This document shows, piece after piece, positions 34,841 through 42,370 of a stretch of 64,000 bases of DNA (position 1 is the first letter of the stretch; every line of letters starts with the position of its first letter). Position numbers and translations under genes: made by a program. Location: the NCBI GenBank assembly GCA_963704455.1, contig OY969905.1, positions 2,418,001 to 2,482,000 of the forward strand. Reading direction: 5' to 3'. The notes below the pieces were generated by a model that saw nothing but the letters and a program-made list of their open reading frames with translations, did not search any database and had not been told where the DNA came from. The stretch comes from DASTCZ01 sp963704455 (GTDB taxonomy: Bacteria > Acidobacteriota > Terriglobia > Acidiferrales > UBA7541).

Positions 34841-34853
34841 ACATCCGTATGCT
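34825..34853 (+). promoter_or_regulatory. padR-permease promoter
   Basis: TTGACA (34825-34830), a 17-bp spacer and TATGCT (34848-34853). The expected start is about 34860, only a few bases before the ATG at 34862, so the transcript is nearly leaderless. Confidence 0.7.
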
Positions 34854-34873
34854 CGGGTTATATGTCTACCCAA
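34853..34873. promoter_or_regulatory. PadR operator 2 (TCGGGT-N9-ACCCAA)
   Basis: A second inverted repeat has the same 9-bp spacer (one arm mismatch) and is centred 33 bp from operator 1, about three helical turns. It covers the transcription start and the padR start codon. Confidence 0.6.
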
Positions 34874-35212
34874 GAAACAGAAAACCGGCTCGAACTGTTG
34901 CAAGGCACCTTGGACCTGCTGATCTTGCGCACGCTGATTTTTGGATCACAGCACGGCCAGGGCATCGCACGCGCCATCCAGCAGACCTCGGATGAAGAGC
35001 TCCTGGTCGAGCACGGAGCCCTTTATCCCGCGCTCCAACGCCTCGAGGAGCGCGGTTGGATTTCCGCGAAGTGGGGAATCTCCACAAATAACCGCAAGGC
35101 CCGCTTTTATTCAATGACCTCTGCCGGGCGCAAGCAACTCGTAAAGGAAACCACGAAGTGGAACCGGCTGACAGCAGCCATCGGCCGCATTCTGGAGTCT
35201 GAGGGGGGTTAG
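34862..35212 (+). CDS. PadR-family transcriptional regulator
   Basis: This 116-residue repressor has LELLQGTLDLLILRTLIFG, the PadR opening helix, then GQGIARAIQQTSDEELLVEHGALYPALQRLEERGWI and the wing region NRKARFYSMTSAGRKQL. Members are usually dimeric repressors that respond to small molecules. In Acidobacteriota this type normally sits directly before a large duplicated permease, as here (stop 3 bp before the next ATG). Two matched inverted repeats at its promoter suggest autoregulation of the pair. No SD fits, in line with a leaderless mRNA. Confidence 0.92.
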   Translation: MSTQETENRLELLQGTLDLLILRTLIFGSQHGQGIARAIQQTSDEELLVEHGALYPALQRLEERGWISAKWGISTNNRKARFYSMTSAGRKQLVKETTKWNRLTAAIGRILESEGG

Positions 35213-35215
35213 GCC

Positions 35216-37891
35216 ATGTTTCGACGCAAGCGCAAGGCAAGCGATTTCAACTCTGAAATTGAAGCGCACATACAGCATGAGATGGAACGCTTGCGGGAGC
35301 AGGGAGTAAGTGAAGAAGAGGCCCAAGGCGCAGCGCGCCGCTTATTCGGCAACGTCCTCCAAGCTGAAGAACGTTATTACGAATCGGGCCGCTGGCTCTG
35401 GTGGGATCATCTCTGGCAAGACATTCGTTTTGCCCTGCGAATGCTGCGCAAATCTCCCGGCTTCACCGCCGTCGCTGTCTTGACCACTGCCTTGGGCATC
35501 GGAGCCACGACAGCGATTTTCAGCGTCGTTGATGCCACTCTGTTGCATCCCTTGCCGTACCCACAACCTGAACAACTCGTGAGCATCCAAGATGAACTTG
35601 CCGGCGTGGGCGCGCACGACGTAGGAATGTCCGTGCCGGAATGGCACGATCTCGAGTCTTCCGGAATTTTTGAATATGTTTCGCCGCTCGGTGGAGGCGG
35701 GTCCGTGAATCTTACAGGCTCATCTCAACCTACCCGCGCCAGCTTCCTTGCCGAAGCGCCAAATTATTTTGCGCTGCTGGGCGTAAAACCGCAGTTAGGC
35801 CGCGCGTTCAACCCTGAGGACAAAACTCCAGGATTTACGCTGGAAGTTATGATTAGCAACGGGCTGTGGAAGCGAGCCTTTGGGGGCGATCCGCACATCC
35901 TGGGCAAGAGCCTGCGGCTGGATAATGACTTGTACACCGTGATTGGCGTTATGCCGGCCGGTTTTCATGACCCGGCGCGAACTCCGGAGGAAAGAAACAC
36001 GGAAGTTTGGGCCGCAGCTGGTTTTGCCGCCCCGCCTGCCCCTCTTCCATTGCGCAATTCGCACTTTCTTGTGGAAGCAATCGCTCGACTCAAACCGGGA
36101 CTGACGATTGCGGCCGCGCAGAGCCGGTTAGACGCGCTCGTTGCCGCCTTGCAGAAACAATTCCCGGCCGATTATCCGCTGCAGAGCGCATGGACGGTGC
36201 GCTTAGTGCCGCTCAAGGAGACCGTGGTCGGCAATGTTCGTCAGTCGTTGATTCTGCTGCTTGGCGCTGTGGGATTGGTCCTGCTGATCGGCTGCGTGAA
36301 CGTTGCCAATCTCCTGCTCGCGCGCGCCAGCGCGAGAGGGCGCGAAATGGCCATTCGCCAGGCGCTTGGGGCCGCGCGGTCGCGGCTGATCCGGCAGTTG
36401 CTGACCGAAGGCTTTTTACTTTCTCTGCTCGGCGGAATCTGCGGTTTAGCAATTCTCTTCTGCACCAAGGGATTTCTGCTCCAAATCGTGCCTGACAACC
36501 TGCCGCGGCTCAATGAAGTATCAATTAACTGGGTCGTTTTGCTTTTCTCTTTCATCGCCTCGCTCGTTGCTGGCGCGATTTTCGGTCTGGCTCCCGCTCT
36601 GCATGCCGGCCGCCTGGATTTGATTCCTATGCTCAAACGGGAAGGGCGCGGCTCGACAGGCTCCGGGGAACAGGCGCGCACACGCCGCGTGCTTGTAGTA
36701 ACGGAATTTGCTCTATCTTTGGTGCTGATGATTGCCGCGGGCCTTCTGCTGCGCAGTTTCTGGGATTTGTTGAATGCGCCGCTGGGATTCAATCCGCAGA
36801 ACGTGATGGCGGTTCGGACGTGGCTGCCCATTCCAAATGATCCTAGTACAGACATCTATCGAACCCCTGCTCAGGAGGCGGCATTTATCCACGAAGTGAT
36901 TCGACGTGGCAAATCGCTGCCCGGAGTGGAAGAAATAAGCATCGGTGATATGGCGGCTATTCCATTAGGACATGGTCAATTCGACCTAAACCCTTACCCG
37001 ATGATCCTCGAAGGCCTTGAGACGCCGCTCACTCAGGCTCCTTTGGTTGACGCTTTAGTTGTCACCCCGGAATATTTTCACTTGCTGGGCATGACGCTGC
37101 TCCGCGGCCGTTTATTTGTTGAATTCGACGACGACAAAGCCCCTCCAGTCGTGGTGATCAATGAGGCCTTTGCGCGGATGTACTGGCCGAATGAAAATCC
37201 GGTTGGCAAGCGCGTCAAACTACCGATTCCGGGGAACAGGACTTCCCTTTCCCCGAACACCGTTATCGGCGTGATCGAGGATGCTCGAACGGAATCGTTG
37301 GCGGACTCGAGCATTCCACAAATGTATCTGTGCATGTACCAGAGGCGGGCTAAAGATCTGGCTATATTTTTGCGTGGGCGGCTGGACACCGCTGCGATTC
37401 CAGTAGAGCTGCGCGAGCAGGTGCAGTCCGTCAACCCGGAAATTCCCGTTTTCGGTGCCCAGACGCTCAACGAAATCGTATCCGAGTCTCTCTCTGTGAG
37501 GCGATTCTCGATGGAAATGATCGGTCTGTTCGCTCTGACCGCTTTGCTTCTCGCGGGGCTTGGAATTTACGGAGTGATCTCGTACATCGTAAGCGAGCGC
37601 GCACACGAGATTGGGATTCGCCTCGCACTTGGGGCGCAAAGCCGGAACATCCTGCGCATGGTTCTGCGTCAAGGATTGGGGCTTGCCATTGCTGGCGCTG
37701 CGGTTGGGCTTGTTTGTGCGCTGATCGTGTCGAACTTGATGGCAGAACTCCTTTACGGCGTGAGGCCGGCAGATCCTCTGACGTTTGTGGGCGTCGCCGT
37801 TCTTCTCCTCGTCGTTGCTCTATTCGCCTGTTACATTCCCGCGCGGCGCGCGATACGCGTCGATCCGCTGGTCGCGCTGCGCTATGAATGA
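35216..37891 (+). CDS. ADOP-type duplicated MacB/FtsX permease
   Basis: This 891-residue membrane permease consists of two MacB_PCD-FtsX halves in one chain. An N-terminal cytosolic stretch (EIEAHIQHEMERLREQGVSEEEAQGAARRLFGN) typical of ADOP proteins comes first. TM1 is GFTAVAVLTTALGIGATTAIFSVV. The first FtsX part includes LLLGAVGLVLLIGCVNVANLLLARASARGREMAIRQALGAAR. The second half repeats this with ALLLAGLGIYGVISYIVSERAHEIGIRLALGAQ, ending PARRAIRVDPLVALRYE. No ATPase is encoded nearby, which is the rule for this group. It is probably controlled by the adjacent PadR. The transported substance is unknown. Confidence 0.92.
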   Translation: MFRRKRKASDFNSEIEAHIQHEMERLREQGVSEEEAQGAARRLFGNVLQAEERYYESGRWLWWDHLWQDIRFALRMLRKSPGFTAVAVLTTALGIGATTAIFSVVDATLLHPLPYPQPEQLVSIQDELAGVGAHDVGMSVPEWHDLESSGIFEYVSPLGGGGSVNLTGSSQPTRASFLAEAPNYFALLGVKPQLGRAFNPEDKTPGFTLEVMISNGLWKRAFGGDPHILGKSLRLDNDLYTVIGVMPAGFHDPARTPEERNTEVWAAAGFAAPPAPLPLRNSHFLVEAIARLKPGLTIAAAQSRLDALVAALQKQFPADYPLQSAWTVRLVPLKETVVGNVRQSLILLLGAVGLVLLIGCVNVANLLLARASARGREMAIRQALGAARSRLIRQLLTEGFLLSLLGGICGLAILFCTKGFLLQIVPDNLPRLNEVSINWVVLLFSFIASLVAGAIFGLAPALHAGRLDLIPMLKREGRGSTGSGEQARTRRVLVVTEFALSLVLMIAAGLLLRSFWDLLNAPLGFNPQNVMAVRTWLPIPNDPSTDIYRTPAQEAAFIHEVIRRGKSLPGVEEISIGDMAAIPLGHGQFDLNPYPMILEGLETPLTQAPLVDALVVTPEYFHLLGMTLLRGRLFVEFDDDKAPPVVVINEAFARMYWPNENPVGKRVKLPIPGNRTSLSPNTVIGVIEDARTESLADSSIPQMYLCMYQRRAKDLAIFLRGRLDTAAIPVELREQVQSVNPEIPVFGAQTLNEIVSESLSVRRFSMEMIGLFALTALLLAGLGIYGVISYIVSERAHEIGIRLALGAQSRNILRMVLRQGLGLAIAGAAVGLVCALIVSNLMAELLYGVRPADPLTFVGVAVLLLVVALFACYIPARRAIRVDPLVALRYE

Positions 37892-38034
37892 CCACAGAGA
37901 GATGACGCCGCTATCGGTCATCAGCCGGGATAATGCAGAACTCCATATTTGCCTTACGAGGTGTATTCCAATCTCGACAATCGCGTTGTTCGGGGTAGTG
38001 CTTGTTCGCACAAACTCACAGGAGGAATGAATCC

Positions 38035-38427
38035 ATGAATGCGAATCACAAACTGGCGTTGGCCGTGCTGGCCGGCGTCTCGATCGGCGTTGCTGGCGCC
38101 ACGGCGATTCATGCGCGGCAGGTAAAGGTGCCGCCTGCCTACGTCATCTCGGAAGTCGACGAACTCCAGGACCTGCCTACCCTTCAGAAATATGGGGGGA
38201 AGGTGGAGGAAACTCTGGCGCCTTTCAATCACCACTTTATCGTTCGTAGCGGCAGGACCCAGGCTCTCGAGGGCGAACCGCCAAAGGGCTTCGTGGTGCT
38301 CGCTTTCGACAGCGCCGAGAAAGCGCGTGAGTGGTACGATTCGCCGGCCTATCAGGCAATCAAGCCGCTCAGGCAAAGCTCAACGAAGGGCCGCTTTTTT
38401 ATCGTCGAAGGCGTCGTCCCCCAGTGA
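38035..38427 (+). CDS. DUF1330 domain protein with signal peptide
   Basis: This 130-residue protein has a signal or anchor (NHKLALAVLAGVSIGVAGATAIHA) and a DUF1330 ferredoxin-like domain: YVISEVDELQDLPTLQKYGGKVEETLAPFNHHFIVRSG, GFVVLAFDSAEKAREWYDSPAYQAIKPLR. DUF1330 proteins are small dimeric alpha-beta proteins of unknown reaction. GGAGG lies 9 bp before the ATG, and the homology and signal peptide start there. It lies 143 bp after the ADOP permease on the same strand. A hairpin terminator follows. Confidence 0.82.
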   Translation: MNANHKLALAVLAGVSIGVAGATAIHARQVKVPPAYVISEVDELQDLPTLQKYGGKVEETLAPFNHHFIVRSGRTQALEGEPPKGFVVLAFDSAEKAREWYDSPAYQAIKPLRQSSTKGRFFIVEGVVPQ

Positions 38428-38443
38428 ACGCACATGACAAACG

Positions 38444-38476
38444 GGACAGGACAATTGGTTTTGAGTTGTCCTGTCC
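38444..38476 (+). terminator. hairpin after the DUF1330 gene
   Basis: A perfect 11-bp stem (GGACAGGACAA with TTGTCCTGTCC) and an 11-nt loop lie 16 bp after the stop. There is no U-tract, so it may be a factor-assisted terminator or a 3' stability element. Confidence 0.5.
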
Positions 38477-38616
38477 AGTAACGCGCCTTTCCGAGCGGCC
38501 CACTCCTTTATCCGCAACGGCGGTCAAAGGGTGAGGAATTCCGTCCTCGAAAAGTTTTCCCGAATCCCATTCGAATAACTTTCCGGATATTTCTTTCATT
38601 CGAATTAAATTACCTA

Positions 38617-38645
38617 TTGACAAATATAATCTCATATTATAGAAT
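38617..38645 (+). promoter_or_regulatory. strong promoter-like motif in an AT-rich island
   Basis: TTGACA (38617-38622), a 17-bp spacer and TAGAAT (38640-38645) sit in an AT-rich stretch at 38600-38645. The next gene starts 340 bp downstream, so it may drive a small RNA covering the repeats or the gene at 38989. Confidence 0.4.
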
Positions 38646-38790
38646 TCGCCATAACGTAGCCTTAGCTTTCGGCGGTCAATCCCTTGAATCGCCAGCAAGC
38701 GTTGCGAGACGACCATGAACTTCGCGACGCCGAAGCGCCTTAACTCCTTCCCCACCAATCACTTAACCTGTCTCTTCGCTCAAAACACCC

Positions 38791-38858
38791 GTAAGTCCAA
38801 TGCTGCGTTACTCTTACCGCATGTTTTTGCTGTAAGTCCTTTGTTGCGACACTCTTAC
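38791..38858 (+). repeat. two-unit tandem repeat (27-bp units, 41-bp period)
   Basis: Units at 38791-38817 and 38832-38858 share 22 of 27 bases; each begins GTAAGTCC and ends CTCTTAC, and GTAAG/CTTAC inside each can pair. A purine-rich run (GATAGGGGGTGGGGGG) follows. There is no cas gene or longer array. Confidence 0.6.
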
Positions 38859-38906
38859 AAAAAGATAGGGGGTGGGGGGTCCCTACCCCAATATCAGCAT
38901 CAAGTA

Positions 38907-38926
38907 ACACAGGCTTTAGCCTGTGT
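38907..38926. repeat. REP-like perfect palindrome, copy 2
   Basis: ACACAGGCTTTAGCCTGTGT has 9-bp perfect arms and a TT loop. It resembles 32049-32068 at 17 of 20 bases. REP palindromes of this kind are usually mobilised by a RAYT transposase encoded elsewhere; none is seen here. Confidence 0.6.
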
Positions 38927-38988
38927 GCTTTGGGAAGCCCCTCTTTCAATCCTCAACCCTCAGCTTGATTCACCTCAAGGAGCCTCTA

Positions 38989-39501
38989 ATGCCTGATACC
39001 AACAGTCCGACCACTGAAAATCCCAGGTCTCGCCCATCGAAAAACGCAATCCCGCCCGACGGCATCCGGTGCGCTCACACCGACGCCGCAGGACGCCAGT
39101 GCCGCAACCTCGCTCTCCGGCCCACCGGCAAAGATGCGGCACGCGGGAAGTCCGGCCTCTGTCTCGCCCACTCCACAGAGGAGCGCCAGCCCCGCGATGC
39201 GGAAGCCGTCGCTAAGGAGCTTATGGGTTCTACGCCCCAGCTCGATACGGCGCTCGCCGTCAATCACGTTCTCGGGAGACTTTTTGAGTTGACCGCTTCC
39301 AACCGGATCCCTATTCGCAATGCGGCACTGCTCGCTTACATCGCATCCTTGCTTCTATTCGGCATGGGAGGTGTCAAAAGCGAAATGATGGGAGTCGGGG
39401 GATCCGAAGCCTTAAAGCTGATGGCCCGCCATGCCCTTGAAATCATCGAGTCCGAATCCGGCTCAGATTCCAATCCGGATTCAGAATCAGTCTCATCATG
39501 A
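38989..39501 (+). CDS. hypothetical protein with Cys/His motif
   Basis: The 170-residue protein begins with a disordered Ser/Pro/Asn stretch. A Cys/His motif follows: IRCAHTDAAGRQCRNLALR...GLCLAHS (C-x7-C, then C-x2-H, about residues 28-66), which could bind zinc. The middle is helical (LDTALAVNHVLGRLFELTASNRIPIRNAALLAYIASLLLFGMGG) and the tail is an acidic Ser/Asp/Glu run (ESESGSDSNPDSESVSS). I know no function. SD AAGGAG is 8 bp before the ATG. It lies alone behind repeats, which suggests a mobile or rapidly changing locus, but there is no direct proof. Confidence 0.65.
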   Translation: MPDTNSPTTENPRSRPSKNAIPPDGIRCAHTDAAGRQCRNLALRPTGKDAARGKSGLCLAHSTEERQPRDAEAVAKELMGSTPQLDTALAVNHVLGRLFELTASNRIPIRNAALLAYIASLLLFGMGGVKSEMMGVGGSEALKLMARHALEIIESESGSDSNPDSESVSS

Positions 39502-39557
39502 AATCCACTTGCACACGGAGCCCCCGGGCTCTCGCCCCGGTGTGGCCACAACTCGGG

Positions 39558-40937
39558 TTATTGCTTCGCGGCGGTAAGGACGGCGGCGCCGGGGCGGCCG
39601 AAGGAGTAATACTCGAAGCCGAGGGCTTCCATCTTCGCGGGGTCAAGGAGGTTGCGGCCGTCAAGAAGCAGCGGGCGGACCATGGCGCGCTTGATGCGCT
39701 CCCAATCGAGCGCCTTGTATTCGGGCCACTCGGTGAGGATGAGCAGCGCATCGGCGCCCTTCGCGACATCGTACGGATCGGCGGAGTAGCGTACATCGGG
39801 GAAAAGCGCGCGGGCGCGCTCGATGGCCTGCGGATCGGTGGCGGAAATTCGCGCGCCTTCCGCGCGAAGCCGTCCGATCACTTCGATGGCGGGCGAAAAG
39901 CGAATGTCGTCAGTATTGGCTTTGAAGGCGAGGCCCAGAGCGCCGATGCTTTTGTCTTTGACGATCCAGAGCCCGTGGCGCACGCGTTCGACGAAAGCGT
40001 CAACGCGGCTTTTGTTCACGCGCTCGGCTTCCTTGAGCATGCCGAAATCCACGCTGGATTTTTCGGCCAGCCGAATAAACGCCTGCACGTCTTTCGGGAG
40101 GCAGAAACCGCCGAAGCCGATGCCCGCTTTCAGGAATTGCGGGCCGATGCGCGGGTCCATGCCCATCGCGCGCGTGACTTCCTCGATGTTTGCGCCAAGT
40201 TTTTCGCAGAGGTCGGAAACAAGATTGGCGTAGGAGATTTTCAGCGCGAGAAAGGAATTCGACGCGTGCTTGATCAGCTCGGCGCTGTTGATCGTGGTAA
40301 CGACAAATTTTGCCGGCGCGAGCGGAGGACATTTGCAGCTGTGCACGGGGCAGTTAAATGTGCCTTCGAGAATCGGCTGATAGATTTCGCGGAGCAGGGC
40401 TTCGCTTTCAGCGTCATCAACGCCGATGACGATGCGGTCGGGATGCAGGAAATCGCTGACCGCGGTACCTTCGCGCAGGAATTCAGGATTGGAGGCGACG
40501 CGGAATGCCGCGCCATGATTCTTGCCGTACACATAGAGTGCGCGCTTGAGCTGCTGGCCAGTGGCCACGGGCACGGTGCTTTTTTCGACGATGAGCTTGG
40601 CCGTCCCCGCGATGGATGCGATTACGCGCGCGACGTTTTCGATGGCGCTCAAGTCCGCGTCGCCATTTTCCAGCGGCGGAGTGCCGACACAGATGAAGAT
40701 GGCGTCGCCGGATTGCACGGCTTCAGCGACGGTCGCGGCAAACTTAAGGCGTCCCGCGGCGCGCGCTTCGGCGATCACTTTGTCGAGATGATCTTCGTAG
40801 ATGGGGATTTCGCCGGCGTTCAGGCGGCGAATCTTCGATTCGTCATTGTCGCAGCAGGTGACGTGGTGGCCGATGCCTGCAAGGCAGGCCCCGGAAACCA
40901 ACCCTACGTAGCCGCAGCCGATGACGGTGATGCGCAA
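39558..40937 (-). CDS. ugd: UDP-glucose 6-dehydrogenase
   Basis: This enzyme oxidises UDP-glucose to UDP-glucuronate with two NAD. The Rossmann motif is VIGCGYVGLVSGACLA (N-terminus), followed by IFICVGTPPLENGDADLSAIENVA, the catalytic Cys in GFGGFCLPKD, and LGLAFKANTDDIRFSPA. At about 459 residues the length is normal. I chose TTG at 40937 because the first strand starts there and AAGAGGA precedes it; an ATG at 40991 would add an 18-residue tail. It is the last gene of the left surface-polysaccharide cluster and provides substrate for UDP-xylose synthase at 31.1 kb. Confidence 0.92.
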   Translation of the reverse strand: MRITVIGCGYVGLVSGACLAGIGHHVTCCDNDESKIRRLNAGEIPIYEDHLDKVIAEARAAGRLKFAATVAEAVQSGDAIFICVGTPPLENGDADLSAIENVARVIASIAGTAKLIVEKSTVPVATGQQLKRALYVYGKNHGAAFRVASNPEFLREGTAVSDFLHPDRIVIGVDDAESEALLREIYQPILEGTFNCPVHSCKCPPLAPAKFVVTTINSAELIKHASNSFLALKISYANLVSDLCEKLGANIEEVTRAMGMDPRIGPQFLKAGIGFGGFCLPKDVQAFIRLAEKSSVDFGMLKEAERVNKSRVDAFVERVRHGLWIVKDKSIGALGLAFKANTDDIRFSPAIEVIGRLRAEGARISATDPQAIERARALFPDVRYSADPYDVAKGADALLILTEWPEYKALDWERIKRAMVRPLLLDGRNLLDPAKMEALGFEYYSFGRPGAAVLTAAKQ

Positions 40938-41055
40938 CCTCGGTCCTCTTTCCGCGTTGAAGCAGGAAGTCCCGAAAGCATTTTCGCCCAAGCGGAGCGC
41001 GGACGAAAGAGATATTCCATCGGTAGTTCATGCGAGGCAACGCGCGAAGAATACG

Positions 41056-42231
41056 CTAAGTGCGCGCGGCCGGAGCGAGCGATCCGCGCATCAGAAGGCC
41101 TCGCATGCCGAGGAGAAGAAGCCGCGGCTGATTGCGGCAGATGTTCCAGAGGACGCGCGCGGCTTCGTCGCGTGTGTAGACGCTAAGCGATTCCTTGGCG
41201 GTAGCGTTCAGAAGATCCACGAGCCGGCTGTAATCGGGCTGCTGGAAGCGGTGCAGCGCGCGGCGAATCAGAAGATGCAGGCCGAGCTCGCGCCGAAGGG
41301 CGGAAAGCTTCGGACTCCGCCCGCCGTTGAGAATGGCCTCGGCGACGCCTTCCGCACCGCGAATGCCGGTGACGATACCGCCAATCGTGGTGACCTTTAC
41401 CTGGCTGGCCGCGTCGCCGACGAGATAAACCTCGCCCGCGCCGGCGGCCCGTTTCACGGGAACCCAGCCGGTGTACACAGGGATGCGGCCGCCCTGAAAG
41501 CTGATGGGATCGAAATGCTTCTTTTCGAGGAATCGTTCGAGTGCGAGTCGAGTGCGCGCGCCGCCTTCACCAATGATGCCGAGCGCGCCCTGGCCATTGG
41601 ATTCGGGAATCAACCAGTAGAAATAGGGAGTGTCATCGGGAACAAACCAGACGCGCACGGTTCCCGCGGGATAATCGGATGGAAGGCGCACGATGGCCTG
41701 CACGAGCGGCACGGTGGACTGGCGCGGCCAGCCCGCGGCTTCCGCGACTTTACTGTTGGCGCCATCGGCGCCGACGAGAATATTCGTCTCGTGCGCTTGC
41801 TGGCCGCCGCCGTTGTTAGTGGTTTCAGTGAGAAGACGGACGCCTCGTTGCGTGCCTTCAAGTCCGACGAACTTGTGGCCGAGACGAACGCGCACGCCAT
41901 CCGATTGCGCTTGCTCCGCGAGACTGCGGATGAGGGTGGCGCGCTCGATGATGAGATCGGGGCGCTTCAGATCCACGGTGGCGGCGCGGCCGTCAGTGAA
42001 GAGCTCGAAGCGGCCGACTTGATTGACGACGGAAGGTTCGCCAGCCGCGCCAAGGATGTCGCGCATGTGGCTGGTGACGATAAGGGTGCGGTGGACGGGA
42101 TCGAGGCTCTCGGCGCGCTCGAAAAGTTCGACGCGCGTACCACGGCGAGCCAGCAGTGAGGCTGTGTAAAAGCCCGCTACCGAGCCGCCAACAATTGCAA
42201 CGGTTCTTGAGGCGACGTTTGCCTGCGCCAC
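41056..42231 (-). CDS. FAD-dependent oxidoreductase (geranylgeranyl-reductase-like / monooxygenase family)
   Basis: This 391-residue flavoprotein has the dinucleotide motif VAIVGGSVAGFYTASLLARRG, the second FAD motif VGADGANSKVAEAAG and the third YLVGDAASQVKVTTIGGIVTGIRGA, which resembles geranylgeranyl reductases and related halogenase/monooxygenase proteins. The C-terminal 70 residues are helical. Its place inside a sugar cluster is unusual; it may act on a polyprenyl lipid carrier, but this is inference. It lies 118 bp before ugd and 139 bp after the WecA-like gene on the same strand. Confidence 0.75.
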   Translation of the reverse strand: MAQANVASRTVAIVGGSVAGFYTASLLARRGTRVELFERAESLDPVHRTLIVTSHMRDILGAAGEPSVVNQVGRFELFTDGRAATVDLKRPDLIIERATLIRSLAEQAQSDGVRVRLGHKFVGLEGTQRGVRLLTETTNNGGGQQAHETNILVGADGANSKVAEAAGWPRQSTVPLVQAIVRLPSDYPAGTVRVWFVPDDTPYFYWLIPESNGQGALGIIGEGGARTRLALERFLEKKHFDPISFQGGRIPVYTGWVPVKRAAGAGEVYLVGDAASQVKVTTIGGIVTGIRGAEGVAEAILNGGRSPKLSALRRELGLHLLIRRALHRFQQPDYSRLVDLLNATAKESLSVYTRDEAARVLWNICRNQPRLLLLGMRGLLMRGSLAPAART

Positions 42232-42370
42232 CGTTCCCCTTTCAATTCTTGCCGCCCTTCACCGAGAAGGTGGGCGAAGGCGGCGCAATGCCCGGAAGTT
42301 GAGCGTGAGTATAACCGAATAGCGGAACCGGGCAAACAAGAGTCGGTGTGAAAAGTGGGTATAGCGAGGA

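Noticed and set aside
38791..38858. Possible CRISPR array
   Set aside because: Only two imperfect units with a 14-bp gap and no cas genes; far below a CRISPR array.
39498..42159. Long plus-strand ORFs (39498-41186 and 40921-42159) opposite ugd and the FAD gene
   Set aside because: Shadows of the minus-strand genes, whose frames carry clear enzyme motifs.
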